From the NCBI GenBank assembly GCA_016937975.1, contig JAFGVN010000026.1, forward strand, positions 1 to 64,000: a DNA stretch of 64,000 nt. The letters are read 5' to 3'. The notes beneath the pieces are model-generated. The model worked only from the letters and a program-made list of their open reading frames with translations. It did not search any database and was not told the DNA's origin. Positions 16,003 to 25,453 of the stretch are shown here, one piece after another. The DNA comes from Clostridia bacterium (GTDB taxonomy: Bacteria > Bacillota > Clostridia > Peptostreptococcales > Acidaminobacteraceae). The position numbers and the translations under genes were made by a program. Position 1 is the first letter of the stretch; the number at the start of each line of letters is the position of its first letter.

Positions 16003-17253
16003 ATGAAACAAGTACCAAAGTTGAATTTGGAAAATTCGATGAAGCTTTATGAAGAAGCAAAAAAATTGTCGCCAGGTGGACTTTTAGGCATCAGAAGACC
16101 TTACAATTTTATTGAAGGTGAGTATCCAGTATTTATTGATCATGGTTATGATGGCCATATTGTAGATGTGGATGGTAATGATTACATTGATATGCTTTGT
16201 GCTTATGGACCGATTATTTTAGGTTACAAAGAAGAAGAAATCAATGATGCTGTAAAAGAACAGATGGACAAAGGTTTCTGTTTTACAATGGTTCAAGAAA
16301 TTCAAAACAAATTAGAACAAAAATTAATTGATTTGATTCCTTCAGCTGAAAAAGTAGTTTTGGCTAAAACAGGTTCTGATGTAACAACGATGGCAGTAAG
16401 AATTGCCAGAGGTTACACCGATAAGGAATTGGTTCTAAGATGTGGTTATCACGGATGGCATGACTGGTGTGTTGAAGGACATGGTGGTGTTCCGAAACAA
16501 ACACTTGATATGACAAAAGAATTTGAATACGGTGACTTAGATGATCTTGAAAACCAACTTAAAGAAAATGATGGTAATGTAGCATGTATTATTGTAACGC
16601 CAGTAGGTCATCCTTTGGCTAAACCTGTTATGGCGCCACCAGAAGGTTATTTGGAAGGTGTTCGTGCACTTGCGGACAAATACAATGTTGTTCTTATTTT
16701 TGATGAAATTAGAACTGGCTTCAGAGTTTCAATGGGCGGTGCTCAGCAAAGATATGGTGTAACACCTGACTTATCTGTATTTGGTAAGGCTATGGCAAAT
16801 GGTTACCCAATCAGTGCTTGTGTAGGCAAGGCAGAAATTATGAACGTACTGGAAAGTAAAGTTTTCGTATCGTCAACATTCTTCCCAAATTCATTGGAAA
16901 TGGCAGCAGCACTTAAATGCATTGAGATTCTTGAAAGAGATCAAGTTATTGATGACATTTATAGAAAAGGTGAGAGATTCTTAAGTGAGTGTGAAAGATT
17001 AATTGAGAAGTATAATGTACCTGCAACGGTTTCGGGTATACCTCCAATGCCTTTTATCACTTTTGACAAATGTGCAAACTATAAAGAAAGAAGAACGCGT
17101 TTCTATACGGAAACCATTCGAAGAGGTTTGTTCATTCAACCATACCACCATGGTTATATCGCTTACAGACATACAGAAGAAGATATTGATAAGGCTATCA
17201 GTGCAATTGAAGAAGCATTAGCGATTGTTGCTGAAGTTTATCCAGAAAAATAA
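16003..17253 (+). CDS. Class III PLP aminotransferase (glutamate-1-semialdehyde aminotransferase-like)
   Basis: A 416-residue fold-type I class III aminotransferase. Seen: SPGGLLG near the N terminus as in glutamate-1-semialdehyde mutases, GYHGWHDW, the acidic PLP contact FDEIRTGFR, and the PLP lysine in FGKAMANGYP. The cofactor phosphate region reads AKTGSDVTTMAVRIAR rather than the NSGTEA of true HemL, and no haem genes are nearby, so I do not call it hemL. The reaction is likely amino transfer from an omega- or beta-amino acid; the substrate is unknown. GAGGAGG lies 8 bases before the ATG. It stands alone between rpmE and a convergent small gene. Confidence 0.8.
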   Translation: MKQVPKLNLENSMKLYEEAKKLSPGGLLGIRRPYNFIEGEYPVFIDHGYDGHIVDVDGNDYIDMLCAYGPIILGYKEEEINDAVKEQMDKGFCFTMVQEIQNKLEQKLIDLIPSAEKVVLAKTGSDVTTMAVRIARGYTDKELVLRCGYHGWHDWCVEGHGGVPKQTLDMTKEFEYGDLDDLENQLKENDGNVACIIVTPVGHPLAKPVMAPPEGYLEGVRALADKYNVVLIFDEIRTGFRVSMGGAQQRYGVTPDLSVFGKAMANGYPISACVGKAEIMNVLESKVFVSSTFFPNSLEMAAALKCIEILERDQVIDDIYRKGERFLSECERLIEKYNVPATVSGIPPMPFITFDKCANYKERRTRFYTETIRRGLFIQPYHHGYIAYRHTEEDIDKAISAIEEALAIVAEVYPEK

Positions 17254-17261
17254 GCATTAAA

Positions 17262-17290
17262 TAACCGATGAGAAATCATCGGTTTTTTTC
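17262..17290 (+). terminator. Terminator of the aminotransferase gene
   Basis: A 9-bp stem AACCGATGA/TCATCGGTT with a GAAA loop is followed by TTTTTTC. The same stem lies just after the 3' end of the convergent small gene but lacks a good T tract on that strand. Confidence 0.85.
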
Positions 17291-17296
17291 ATGGTT

Positions 17297-17455
17297 TTAT
17301 TCTTCTTTTTTTCTTTTCTCAAGTATGATATATCCAATGACAATCACTGCAACTAAGATAATAACTTTTGTAAATAAGTTGTGGACGCCAATCATATCTA
17401 AAGCAAAGAAACCCAAAACTCCTAAAAGAATTGAAAATATAGTTTGTTTTTTCAT
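17297..17455 (-). CDS. Small membrane protein, 52 residues
   Basis: A short leftward gene not obvious among larger frames. It is preceded by a good GGGAGG six bases before the ATG. The translation starts MKKQTIFSILLGVLGFF and ends GYIILEKRKKEE. It has two hydrophobic segments (about 5-20 and 29-45) joined by a short DMIGVHNLFTK loop and a positively charged tail, giving a two-pass membrane protein with both ends inside. A possible promoter lies in 17470-17540, divergent from the antiporter gene. No family was recognised. The strong ribosome binding site, membrane pattern and convergent terminator argue that it is real. Confidence 0.7.
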   Translation of the reverse strand: MKKQTIFSILLGVLGFFALDMIGVHNLFTKVIILVAVIVIGYIILEKRKKEE

Positions 17456-17560
17456 ATATGCCTCCCTTAACATTTAGTATACGAAGATTTCTTTTTAATG
17501 TAAACATCTTGTTGGTTTTTAACCATTTTTTAGGGTATATTAGAGTCAAGGAGAATGGAT

Positions 17561-19342
17561 ATGAAGAAAATTTTATGGATTATGATTCTTTTGATTCTGT
17601 TGGTAACACCAGTCTTTTCTGAAACTGGATCAGAAGGGGAATCAGCTTTACCAATTAATGATGAAATTTACAGCGATCAAGAGATGACTCAGATTAATGA
17701 GATTCTAGTCAATCGTATTGAAAAAGTACCTTTTAACTTGGTTGCAACATTGATTTTCTTGTTCGCTATTGTGCATACTATGGCAACAGGATTTATTTCC
17801 AAGAAGGCGCATCAGTTAGATGAGGCTTATGAAGTTCTTAAAGAAAAAAACAAAGTAGATAAGAATTCAAAATCCATACCCGCTGGGATCCTTCATCTTT
17901 TTGGAGAAGTTGAGGTTGTATTTGGTATCTGGACCGTAGTATTGGCTGTTGCCATAACCTATTTCTATGATTGGCATACTTTTACAAGTTATATTGATGG
18001 ACTCACATACCGAGAACCCTTATTTGTTATAGTCATAATGGTTATTGCTTCAAGTCGTCCCATTTTAAGATTTTTTGAAATGATAATGCAAAAAATTGTG
18101 AAATTACAAGGTGAATCACTGGAAGCTTGGTGGATTACTATTTTAATATTCGGTCCGTTATTAGGTTCATTTATTACAGGTCCTGCAGCCATGACAATTT
18201 GTGCCTATTTACTTTCCGAAAAAATCTTTTCTGTTGGTCCAACCAACAAGATAAAATATGCTACTATAGCGCTACTATTTGTGAACGTTTCCATAGGTGG
18301 TGCATTGACAAACTTTGCTTCTCCACCAGTATTAATGGTTGCAGACGTATGGGGATGGAGTAGTCTACATATGTTAATGAACTTTGGTATACCTTCCTTA
18401 CTGGGAATGGTTCTGTCAACGTTTTTGTATTTTTTCTGGATTCGAAAAGATTTTCATAGCATGAAAGAGGCGTATGAAAATTATATGTTCAAGAAGTATA
18501 TTCAAAAGGAATTTATCAGTCAGAGAGAATTGGAAAGCAGTTTTGATATTTTAAGTCGTTTGGTCAGTACAAATACAAAATTCTTTTCTGAAATGGACAA
18601 TTACAGTGAAATTCTGAAAAATAGAATTAAAGATATAGCAAAAGGGAAATTATGGGAATTTGACGACCAATCTAAAACTGTCGAAGAAGCCATTGATGAG
18701 AAATTCGATGCCATTAAGCTTAGAGAATATCAGAGGATGATTCCAGGTTTGTTGTCTAAAAGTGAAAAACCGGCATACCATGATCCGAATTGGGATCATA
18801 GAGATGATAGAGTACCGGCTTGGATTGTCTTGGTCCACATCTTATTCTTAATTTGGACGATTGTCAATGCACATCATACAGTTTTGGTCTTAGGTGGATT
18901 TTTATTCTTTCTTGGTTTTTTCCAAGCAACTATTTTCTACCAGAATCGTTTGGATTTAAAACAGGCATTACTGGTTGCCTTCTTCCTTGCAGGTTTAATT
19001 ATACATGGTACTTTACAAGCATGGTGGATCAGTCCAATACTTGGAAATTTGAAAGAAATCCCATTAAATCTGACAGCTATTGGTATTACAGCATTTAATG
19101 ATAATGCAGCGTTAACTTATCTTGCAACATTGGTACCAGGATTTTCAGCGGAATTAAAATTTGCAGTTGTTGCCGGGGCGTTAACTGGTGGTGGTTTAAC
19201 CATTATTGCAAACTCACCAAACCCAATTGGTGTGGCTATATTAAAAAAATACTTTAAAAAAGGTATTTCGCCGTTAAAATTATTACAATATGCACTCGTA
19301 CCAACAGTAATTACAACACTAATCTTTCATATACTCAAATAG
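17561..19342 (+). CDS. Putative Na+/H+ antiporter
   Basis: A 593-residue polytopic membrane protein resembling the putative Na+/H+ antiporter family (PF07399-like, ion-transporter superfamily). Seen: an N-terminal signal-like segment, about ten further hydrophobic segments, the repeated ion-transporter motifs GPLLGSFITGPAAMT and, in the second half, FNDNAALTYLATLVPG and TIIANSPNPIG. A cytosolic, charged region (about 305-420) separates the halves. The ATG at 17561 is preferred over 17555 because AAGGAG then sits 7 bases away. Antiport of Na+ would complement the Na+-type ATP synthase in this window; the transported ion is inferred only from family. Confidence 0.75.
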   Translation: MKKILWIMILLILLVTPVFSETGSEGESALPINDEIYSDQEMTQINEILVNRIEKVPFNLVATLIFLFAIVHTMATGFISKKAHQLDEAYEVLKEKNKVDKNSKSIPAGILHLFGEVEVVFGIWTVVLAVAITYFYDWHTFTSYIDGLTYREPLFVIVIMVIASSRPILRFFEMIMQKIVKLQGESLEAWWITILIFGPLLGSFITGPAAMTICAYLLSEKIFSVGPTNKIKYATIALLFVNVSIGGALTNFASPPVLMVADVWGWSSLHMLMNFGIPSLLGMVLSTFLYFFWIRKDFHSMKEAYENYMFKKYIQKEFISQRELESSFDILSRLVSTNTKFFSEMDNYSEILKNRIKDIAKGKLWEFDDQSKTVEEAIDEKFDAIKLREYQRMIPGLLSKSEKPAYHDPNWDHRDDRVPAWIVLVHILFLIWTIVNAHHTVLVLGGFLFFLGFFQATIFYQNRLDLKQALLVAFFLAGLIIHGTLQAWWISPILGNLKEIPLNLTAIGITAFNDNAALTYLATLVPGFSAELKFAVVAGALTGGGLTIIANSPNPIGVAILKKYFKKGISPLKLLQYALVPTVITTLIFHILK

Positions 19343-19371
19343 ACGAAGTTCTATTTAGGGTTTTATAGAAA

Positions 19372-19394
19372 AATAGGCATTGCCTATTTTTTTT
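19372..19394 (+). terminator. Terminator of the antiporter gene
   Basis: Stem AATAGG/CCTATT around CATTG, followed by a run of T residues to 19394, 29 bases after the stop. Confidence 0.7.
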
Positions 19395-19452
19395 GTGAAA
19401 ATTTGAGGGTCTTCACACGTTAAGTTTCTCTAAAGCGTCACAGGAACATATA

Positions 19453-19482
19453 TTCATAGTAGGGTTTTTATGCTATTATAGT
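19453..19482 (+). promoter_or_regulatory. Possible promoter of the tdk operon
   Basis: TTCATA (19453-19458) and TATAGT (19477-19482) with an 18-base spacer; a TATTAT overlaps at 19474. This is the only promoter-like pair in the gap before tdk. Confidence 0.4.
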
Positions 19483-19508
19483 AACGTGCAATTATGAGGA
19501 GGAGACTA

Positions 19509-20102
19509 ATGGCAAAATTATATTTTAGATACGGTGCTATGAATTGTGGTAAATCAACAGCAATAATGCAAGTCGCATATAACTACTTTGAGCGTGGTAT
19601 GAATGCGATGATTATGAAACCTTTAATCGATACAAAGGGAGACGATAAAGTTGTTTCCAGATTAGGAATAGATCGACAGGTAGATTTTTTAGTATCTAAC
19701 AACGACAATGTACATCAGTTGTTAAAGCATTACCAGCTTGAAAATGGACCGATTGATTGCCTTTTAGTTGATGAAGTACAATTTTTTAAAAAGCATCACA
19801 TTGATGAAATGTTAGAAGTTGCCGTGGATCTTAATATACCAGTGATTTGTTATGGTTTAAGAACTGATTTTATGATGAATGGATTTGAAGGTTCTGAAAG
19901 ATTACTTTTAATCGCACATACAATAGAAGAGTTGAAAACCATTTGTACTTGCGGTAAGAAAGCAACGTTAAATGGACGTAAAATTAACGGAAAATATGTT
20001 TTTGAAGGTGAACAAGTAGCAATTGATGGTGAAAACGAAGTAGAGTATCAGTCTCTATGCACTGAATGTTACTATAAATATAAGGGAGCGTTAAATGGCT
20101 AA
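19509..20102 (+). CDS. tdk: Thymidine kinase
   Basis: Type II thymidine kinase (197 residues) phosphorylating thymidine for nucleotide salvage in the cytosol. Seen: P-loop GAMNCGKST near the N terminus, the Walker-B-like LLVDEVQFF, the thymidine lasso region, and the structural zinc cysteines in CTCGKK and CTECY. The ATG at 19509 has GAGGAGGAG upstream; an upstream TTG/ATG would place the site inside the gene. It heads the tdk, yqhQ, prmC, prfA cluster common in Firmicutes and overlaps the next gene by 8 bases. Confidence 0.95.
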   Translation: MAKLYFRYGAMNCGKSTAIMQVAYNYFERGMNAMIMKPLIDTKGDDKVVSRLGIDRQVDFLVSNNDNVHQLLKHYQLENGPIDCLLVDEVQFFKKHHIDEMLEVAVDLNIPVICYGLRTDFMMNGFEGSERLLLIAHTIEELKTICTCGKKATLNGRKINGKYVFEGEQVAIDGENEVEYQSLCTECYYKYKGALNG

Positions 20103-21036
20103 AAATAAAACAAACTTTACGTCAATAGGTGGGCAAGCACTTATTGAAGGCGTTATGATGCGAGGCAAAGATGATATTGCCATTGTGGTTCGTAAACCAG
20201 ATGGTGAATTAGTGACAAAAGTAGATCCTATTAAGAAAGGTTTCTTGTTTAAATTTAGCAAATTGCCAATTCTAAGAGGAATATTTGCTTTTATTGGTTC
20301 TATGATTATAGGCATCAAGGCTTTGAATTATTCAGCAGAATTTTATGAAGATGGATCCAATGTGGAAAAAGGTAAATTTGAAAAGTGGGTAGATAAAAAG
20401 TTTGGAGATAAGGCAGACAGCGTTTTTGTAGGAATCTCCATGGTCTTTGCTTTAGCAATTACAATTCTTTTTTTCCTTGTATTACCTGCTTTTGTAAGCA
20501 AAGGCTTTAATAATGTCATTCACAATGACATTTTACTCAGTACAATAGAAGGTGTTTTTAAGTTTGGATTATTCTTAGGCTATATTTTACTTATTTCCAA
20601 AATGAAAGAAGTTAGAAGAGTATTCGAATATCATGGTGCAGAACATAAAACCATTCGATGCTATGAAGCGAAAGAAGAACTCACGCCTGAAAATGCAATG
20701 AAGTATTCTCGATTACATCCTCGATGCGGTACTTCCTTCTTGTTGATTGTAGTCGTATTGAGTATAGTGATCTTTGCTTTTCTTGGTAACTTTGATAATC
20801 CTTTCATGCGTGTTGCCTTAAAAATGATTTTTATGCCTATTGTTGCAGGTTTAGCCTATGAAATTATATCTTATGCAGGAAAGCATGATAATATCGTTGT
20901 AGACGCTATTTCATGGCCAGGTATGATGTTACAAAAGATAACGACAGCAGAACCGGATTTGGAACAGCTTGAAGTGGCAATTACATCATTAAAAGCTGTT
21001 TTAAATAAGGAAACAGTGGAAAATGATGAACATTAA
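20095..21036 (+). CDS. yqhQ: DUF1385 membrane protein (YqhQ family)
   Basis: A 313-residue membrane protein of the DUF1385 family, of undefined biochemical function, very often next to prmC and prfA. Seen: the family signatures GGQALIEGVMMRG at the N terminus and HGAEHKTIRCYEA with LHPRCGTSFLL in the middle, and four to five hydrophobic segments. AGGGAGC before the ATG lies in the end of tdk. It overlaps prmC by 14 bases, so the whole cluster is likely one transcript. Confidence 0.9.
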   Translation: MAKNKTNFTSIGGQALIEGVMMRGKDDIAIVVRKPDGELVTKVDPIKKGFLFKFSKLPILRGIFAFIGSMIIGIKALNYSAEFYEDGSNVEKGKFEKWVDKKFGDKADSVFVGISMVFALAITILFFLVLPAFVSKGFNNVIHNDILLSTIEGVFKFGLFLGYILLISKMKEVRRVFEYHGAEHKTIRCYEAKEELTPENAMKYSRLHPRCGTSFLLIVVVLSIVIFAFLGNFDNPFMRVALKMIFMPIVAGLAYEIISYAGKHDNIVVDAISWPGMMLQKITTAEPDLEQLEVAITSLKAVLNKETVENDEH

Positions 21037-21862
21037 TGATATATTAAAATACGGTGAGTCTAAGCTTGAAAATATAACACAGGATTATCTCATTGATGCA
21101 CGGCTGTTGTTGGAACATGTTTTAGAGTGTAACAGAATGTATTTGCTTCTAAATAAGTTTGAGGAAGTAGATGCACATAAAATACATCTATATGAAAAGG
21201 TTATTCAGAGAAGAGCTTCTGGTGAACCTTTACAATACATCGTAGGTACTCAAGAATTTATGGGGTTGACTTTTATAGTGGCACCAGGTGTTTTGATTCC
21301 AAGAAGTGATACTGAACCTTTAGTAGAAGCCCTTATGAAACGTATGAAGGGGAATGAACATTTCTTAGATATTGGAACGGGTAGTGGCGCAATTCATATA
21401 AGTTTATTGCATCACTTTAAAAATGCAACAGCAGTATCGGTAGATATTTCAGCCGAGGCTCTTGAAATTGCTAAGAAGAATGCTGAAAATTTGAAGGTCA
21501 CCAATCGGATTAAATATTTAGAAAGCAATTTGTTTGAAAAGATCCACGAAAAATTTGATGTGATTGTTTCAAATCCACCTTATATTCCTACAGAAGATTT
21601 GAAAACTTTACAAAAAGAATTAAGTCATGAACCTAAAATTGCGTTAGATGGCGGTGATGATGGGTATGATTTCTATAGAGCGATTATAAAGGCCGCACCA
21701 GAGTATTTTAATGAAGCTGGTCTGCTTGCTTTTGAAGTTGGTCATGATCAAGCAAGAACCATAAAAAAGCTATTGGAAGATGCTGATTATCAGCATATTG
21801 AAATTATAGAAGATTTAAGTCATATTGAACGTGTTGTTATAGCGCGTTATGAAAGGTTGTAG
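21023..21862 (+). CDS. prmC: Peptide chain release factor glutamine methyltransferase
   Basis: A 279-residue SAM-dependent methyltransferase that methylates the glutamine of the GGQ motif of release factors. Seen: an N-terminal helical recognition domain, GEPLQYIVG, the SAM-binding motif [15 protein letters not shown], and the catalytic NPPYIP. Two ATG codons lie in tandem (21023 and 21026); either could be used. Its substrate, release factor 1, is encoded 7 bases further on, the usual arrangement. Confidence 0.95.
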   Translation: MMNINDILKYGESKLENITQDYLIDARLLLEHVLECNRMYLLLNKFEEVDAHKIHLYEKVIQRRASGEPLQYIVGTQEFMGLTFIVAPGVLIPRSDTEPLVEALMKRMKGNEHFLDIGTGSGAIHISLLHHFKNATAVSVDISAEALEIAKKNAENLKVTNRIKYLESNLFEKIHEKFDVIVSNPPYIPTEDLKTLQKELSHEPKIALDGGDDGYDFYRAIIKAAPEYFNEAGLLAFEVGHDQARTIKKLLEDADYQHIEIIEDLSHIERVVIARYERL

Positions 21863-21869
21863 GTGTAAA

Positions 21870-22943
21870 ATGTTTGAAAAACTAGCGTTTATTGAAGAAA
21901 AGTATGAGAGTCTGGGTCATAAAATATCTGATCCTGAAGTCATATCTGATCAAAAACTTTGGATGAAATTATCTAAAGAATACGCAGAAATCACATCAAT
22001 TGTTGAAAAATATCGTGCCTATAAAAACGTATTAACTGGTATTGAAGAGTCAAAAGAGATTATTCATGAAGGTGGCGATCCTGAATTTGTTGAAATGGCA
22101 AAAATGGAGTTATCAGAATTGCAAGATCAAGTAGGTGTCTTGGAGGAAGAACTAAAGATTCTTTTATTGCCAAAAGATCCTAATGATGATAACAATATTA
22201 TCGTAGAATTACGTGCAGGTGCTGGTGGAGACGAAGCAGGTTTATTTGCTGCTGAATTGATGAGAATGTATATCCGTTATGCTGAAGGTCGTCGATGGAA
22301 AGTGGAAATGCTGGATTCCAATGAAACTGGAGTAGGTGGCATTAAAGAAGCTTCCTTCATGATTAAAGGTAAAGGTGCGTATTCTAGATTGAAATTTGAA
22401 TCTGGTGTTCATCGTGTTCAAAGAATACCAAAAACAGAATCAGGTGGTCGTATCCATACTTCTACTGCTACAGTTGCAGTACTACCAGAGGTTGAAGATA
22501 TTGAAATTGAAATTAACCAAAATGATTTAAGAGTTGATGTATACCGTTCTTCTGGTAATGGTGGTCAGTCTGTTAATACAACAGATTCAGCAGTACGTAT
22601 TACGCATTTACCAACAGGAATGGTCGTAACATGTCAGGACGGTAAATCTCAGTTGTCTAATAAGGAGAAAGCCTTACAAGTTCTTAAAGCGAGACTTTAT
22701 GATCAACAATTGGCAGAACAACAAAAGGAACTTGCTGACGAAAGAAAGAATCAAATTGGTACAGGTGATCGTAGTGGAAAAATCAGAACCTACAATTTCC
22801 CGCAAGGTCGTATTACCGATCATAGAATTCCATTAACAATTTATAAGTTGGATTCTTACATGAATGGTGAAATTGATGAAATGATTGATGCAATTATCAC
22901 TCACAATCAAGCAATTCTTTTAAAAACTATTGGTGAGAATTAA
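21870..22943 (+). CDS. prfA: Peptide chain release factor 1
   Basis: RF1, 357 residues, terminates translation at UAA and UAG. Seen: an N-terminal coiled-coil domain, [45 protein letters not shown], and the peptidyl-transferase GGQ motif in [17 protein letters not shown]. The start at MFEKL is the family's usual one; the ribosome site (AGGTG) is short. Last gene of the cluster. Confidence 0.97.
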   Translation: MFEKLAFIEEKYESLGHKISDPEVISDQKLWMKLSKEYAEITSIVEKYRAYKNVLTGIEESKEIIHEGGDPEFVEMAKMELSELQDQVGVLEEELKILLLPKDPNDDNNIIVELRAGAGGDEAGLFAAELMRMYIRYAEGRRWKVEMLDSNETGVGGIKEASFMIKGKGAYSRLKFESGVHRVQRIPKTESGGRIHTSTATVAVLPEVEDIEIEINQNDLRVDVYRSSGNGGQSVNTTDSAVRITHLPTGMVVTCQDGKSQLSNKEKALQVLKARLYDQQLAEQQKELADERKNQIGTGDRSGKIRTYNFPQGRITDHRIPLTIYKLDSYMNGEIDEMIDAIITHNQAILLKTIGEN

Positions 22944-22950
22944 TATAGAT

Positions 22951-22984
22951 GCTCTTTTGCTTAAGCAAAAGGGCTTTTGTTATT
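22951..22984 (+). terminator. Terminator after prfA
   Basis: A 10-bp stem GCTCTTTTGC/GCAAAAGGGC (one G-U pair) with TTAA loop, then TTTTGTTATT. Confidence 0.8.
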
Positions 22985-23076
22985 AGAATGACTTTTATAG
23001 TTTTAACAGAAGAAGGTTTAGTGATACTATACTTTTTACATATTATTTCAATCCAATTATGATTGTTAAAAAATTC

Positions 23077-23105
23077 TTGAAATTAAAAATGATAAGGCGT
23101 ATAAT
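23077..23105 (+). promoter_or_regulatory. Promoter of the CPA2 antiporter gene
   Basis: TTGAAA (23077-23082) and perfect TATAAT (23100-23105) with a 17-base spacer. The resulting leader of about 75 bases contains a small inverted repeat TCTACT/AGTAGA at 23107-23125, right at the likely transcription start, of unknown meaning. Confidence 0.7.
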
Positions 23106-23189
23106 TTCTACTGTATTGTAGTAGAGCGCATATAGAAATATTCTGTTATAAGACACTCTGTATAAGCAAATAAAAATTTGGGGGATATC

Positions 23190-24347
23190 ATGGAATCAAA
23201 TTTGGATTTCTTACTGCAGTTGTGTTTAATTCTTGGTGCAGCTACTTTAGGGGGCTTTATCAGTAAAAAGCTAGGACAACCTGAAGTGCTGGGTCAAATC
23301 TTAGCAGGTATAGTTTTAGGCGTGGCTACTTTGGAAAAGACGGAGTTTATTGAAAGCATTGCAGAAATTGGTGTTATTTTTTTAATGTTTATTGCAGGTC
23401 TTGAGACGGATGTAAAAGAGCTACTGGATTCTGGTAAGTCATCCTCCATGATTGCCTTAGGTGGTGTCGTTGCACCCGCAATACTCGTATTTATTGGCAT
23501 GTATTTTTTTACCCATGGTGAAATGGGACATGCTTTATTTATGGCAGTGATATCCACTGCGACATCGGTAAGTATTTCTGTTCAAACCCTAAGGGAAATG
23601 AATCAATTAAGGACAAGACAGGGCATTAGTATTTTAGGCGCTGCCATTATAGATGATATCGTTGGTATTGTTCTTTTAACCTTTGTTGTTGCAGCTGTTA
23701 AGCCCACTGAGGGCATGAGTGTAGGTAGTACTATTTTGCATATTGTAACTTTTTTTGGTATTGCTGCAGTGGCAGGATTTTTACTAACCAAGTTAATTAA
23801 ATTGACAGAGGGTCGATTTAACATCGATTCACAAGTCGTTACATACGCAGTTATTGTATGCTTTACTTTGGCGTTTCTATCTGAGGAGCTGGGAGTCGCT
23901 GCGATAACAGGATCTTATTTTGCTGGTGTAATGTTTTCTATGACACCACATCGTCACAAGGTATCCCATGAAGTCAATCAGATTGCAAGTGTTGTTTTTA
24001 CACCGGTATTCTTTGTATCTATTGGTATGGGTGTAGACTTTAAAGCTGCCTTGTCAGCACTAGGTATAGGCTCTTTCTTCATCATACTGGCAGTTATAGG
24101 TAAACTTATTGGCTGTGGATTGGGAGCAAAGCTTTCAGGTTTTGATTCAAAGAAGTCCTTTCAAATTGGTTTAGGGATGATTCCTAGAGCAGAAGTTGCG
24201 ATTATTATTGCAACCTTAGGTGTTAAATTGGAGGTTATTGGTGATCGTGAAATGGCTGCTGTCATTTTAATGGTATTGGTGACAACTTTAATTACACCAT
24301 CCTTATTGAAAATAGCTTTTCACAATAAAGAAACATCTCAAGCTTAG
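23190..24347 (+). CDS. CPA2-family cation:proton antiporter
   Basis: A 385-residue membrane antiporter of the Na+(K+)/H+ exchanger family (KefB/NapA type), with about 12-13 hydrophobic segments. Seen: GFISKKLGQPEVLGQILAGIVLG early on, FIAGLETD in segment 3, and the RAEVAII motif near the C terminus. There are no regulatory TrkA-N domains, so it is a transport-only form. The ATG at 23190 has GGGGG 5 bases upstream and is preferred over a TTG at 23178. It interrupts the otherwise conserved run from prfA to tsaC. Ion selectivity is not determinable. Confidence 0.88.
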   Translation: MESNLDFLLQLCLILGAATLGGFISKKLGQPEVLGQILAGIVLGVATLEKTEFIESIAEIGVIFLMFIAGLETDVKELLDSGKSSSMIALGGVVAPAILVFIGMYFFTHGEMGHALFMAVISTATSVSISVQTLREMNQLRTRQGISILGAAIIDDIVGIVLLTFVVAAVKPTEGMSVGSTILHIVTFFGIAAVAGFLLTKLIKLTEGRFNIDSQVVTYAVIVCFTLAFLSEELGVAAITGSYFAGVMFSMTPHRHKVSHEVNQIASVVFTPVFFVSIGMGVDFKAALSALGIGSFFIILAVIGKLIGCGLGAKLSGFDSKKSFQIGLGMIPRAEVAIIIATLGVKLEVIGDREMAAVILMVLVTTLITPSLLKIAFHNKETSQA

Positions 24348-24361
24348 GCTTGAGATTTTTT
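24335..24361 (+). terminator. Terminator overlapping the antiporter stop codon
   Basis: Stem ATCTCAAGC/GCTTGAGAT with loop TTAG, then TTTTTTGTG. The TAG stop codon (24345-24347) lies in the hairpin loop, so the last codons form one arm of the terminator. Confidence 0.85.
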
Positions 24362-24409
24362 GTGTAAAAGTGCAAAATAGATATAGAAGTAAAATTGAAA
24401 GAGGAAATT

Positions 24410-25444
24410 ATGAAAGATACAAAAATGATTCATATAAAAAATGGAGATGATTTAAATGTTGCGGCTGAAATTCTTAAAAAGGGAGGCACAGTAGCATTTC
24501 CTACAGAAACGGTTTATGGCTTGGGAGCAAATGCTTTGATGGAAGCAGCCATTGATCAGATTTATGTTGCAAAAGGAAGACCAAGTGATAACCCTTTGAT
24601 TGTTCATTTATCATCTTTAGAAATGATGACACCTTTAGTTGAAAATGTTTCTGAGAAAGCAAAGAAGGTTATGGATGTTTTTTGGCCGGGTCCAATTACT
24701 TTGATTTTGCAGAGTAAAGGTGTTGTTGCGCCCAATGTGACTGCTGGCTTGTCTACCCTTGGGATTCGTATACCGAGTCATCCCATAGCTAAAAAACTCA
24801 TCGAATTGTCTGGTGTGCCTGTTGCAGCACCTAGTGCGAATTTATCCGGAAAACCAAGTCCAACGGAAGGAAAGCATGTGGTGGAAGATTTGACTGGGCG
24901 CGTTGATGCCATTGTTATTGAAGAGCAATCAGAACATGGTCTTGAATCAACTATTTTGGACATGACACAGGAGCCTCCTATGCTACTAAGACCGGGTAGC
25001 GTAACGAGAGAAGCTATTGAAGCGGTCATTGGTTCAATTGAAGTAGATCCAGCATTGAATAAAAAAATGGCTGCAGATGTACAGCCAAAAGCACCGGGTA
25101 TGAAATATACCCATTATTCACCAGATGCAGATTTGAAAATTATTCAAGGTCCATTAGAAAAAGTTGTTACACATATCCAAACTTTGGTTAATAATACAAA
25201 GGGTAAAGTTGGTGTCATGTGTTGTGATGAGACGTTAAAAGAATATTCTGCAGAGGTTGTCCTATCCTTAGGCAAAAGAAGTGATCTCACAGAGATTGCA
25301 TCCAATTTATTTAAGACATTACGAAAGTTTGATGAATTAGGGGTTGATATTGTCTACTGTGAAGGGTATGATACATTAGGAATGGGTCAAGCTATAATGA
25401 ACCGGTTGAATAAAGCAGCAGGTTATGAAATTATAAATTTATAG
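24410..25444 (+). CDS. tsaC: L-threonylcarbamoyladenylate synthase (Sua5 type)
   Basis: A 344-residue long-form (Sua5/YwlC) enzyme that makes threonylcarbamoyl-AMP from threonine, bicarbonate and ATP, the first step of the universal t6A37 tRNA modification. Seen: the YrdC domain with KGGTVAFPTETVYGLGA, KGRPSDNPLIVHL, PSANLSGKPSPT, and STILDMT; then the C-terminal Sua5 domain from about residue 215 (after the linker KAPGMKYTHYSPD). GAGGAAA is placed before this ATG; a TTG further up lacks a site. Confidence 0.93.
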   Translation: MKDTKMIHIKNGDDLNVAAEILKKGGTVAFPTETVYGLGANALMEAAIDQIYVAKGRPSDNPLIVHLSSLEMMTPLVENVSEKAKKVMDVFWPGPITLILQSKGVVAPNVTAGLSTLGIRIPSHPIAKKLIELSGVPVAAPSANLSGKPSPTEGKHVVEDLTGRVDAIVIEEQSEHGLESTILDMTQEPPMLLRPGSVTREAIEAVIGSIEVDPALNKKMAADVQPKAPGMKYTHYSPDADLKIIQGPLEKVVTHIQTLVNNTKGKVGVMCCDETLKEYSAEVVLSLGKRSDLTEIASNLFKTLRKFDELGVDIVYCEGYDTLGMGQAIMNRLNKAAGYEIINL

Positions 25445-25453
25445 GAGGATGGC

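Noticed and set aside
16003-17253. hemL (glutamate-1-semialdehyde aminomutase) for haem synthesis
   Set aside because: The cofactor region differs from true HemL and no haem genes are near; only the broader aminotransferase family is supported.
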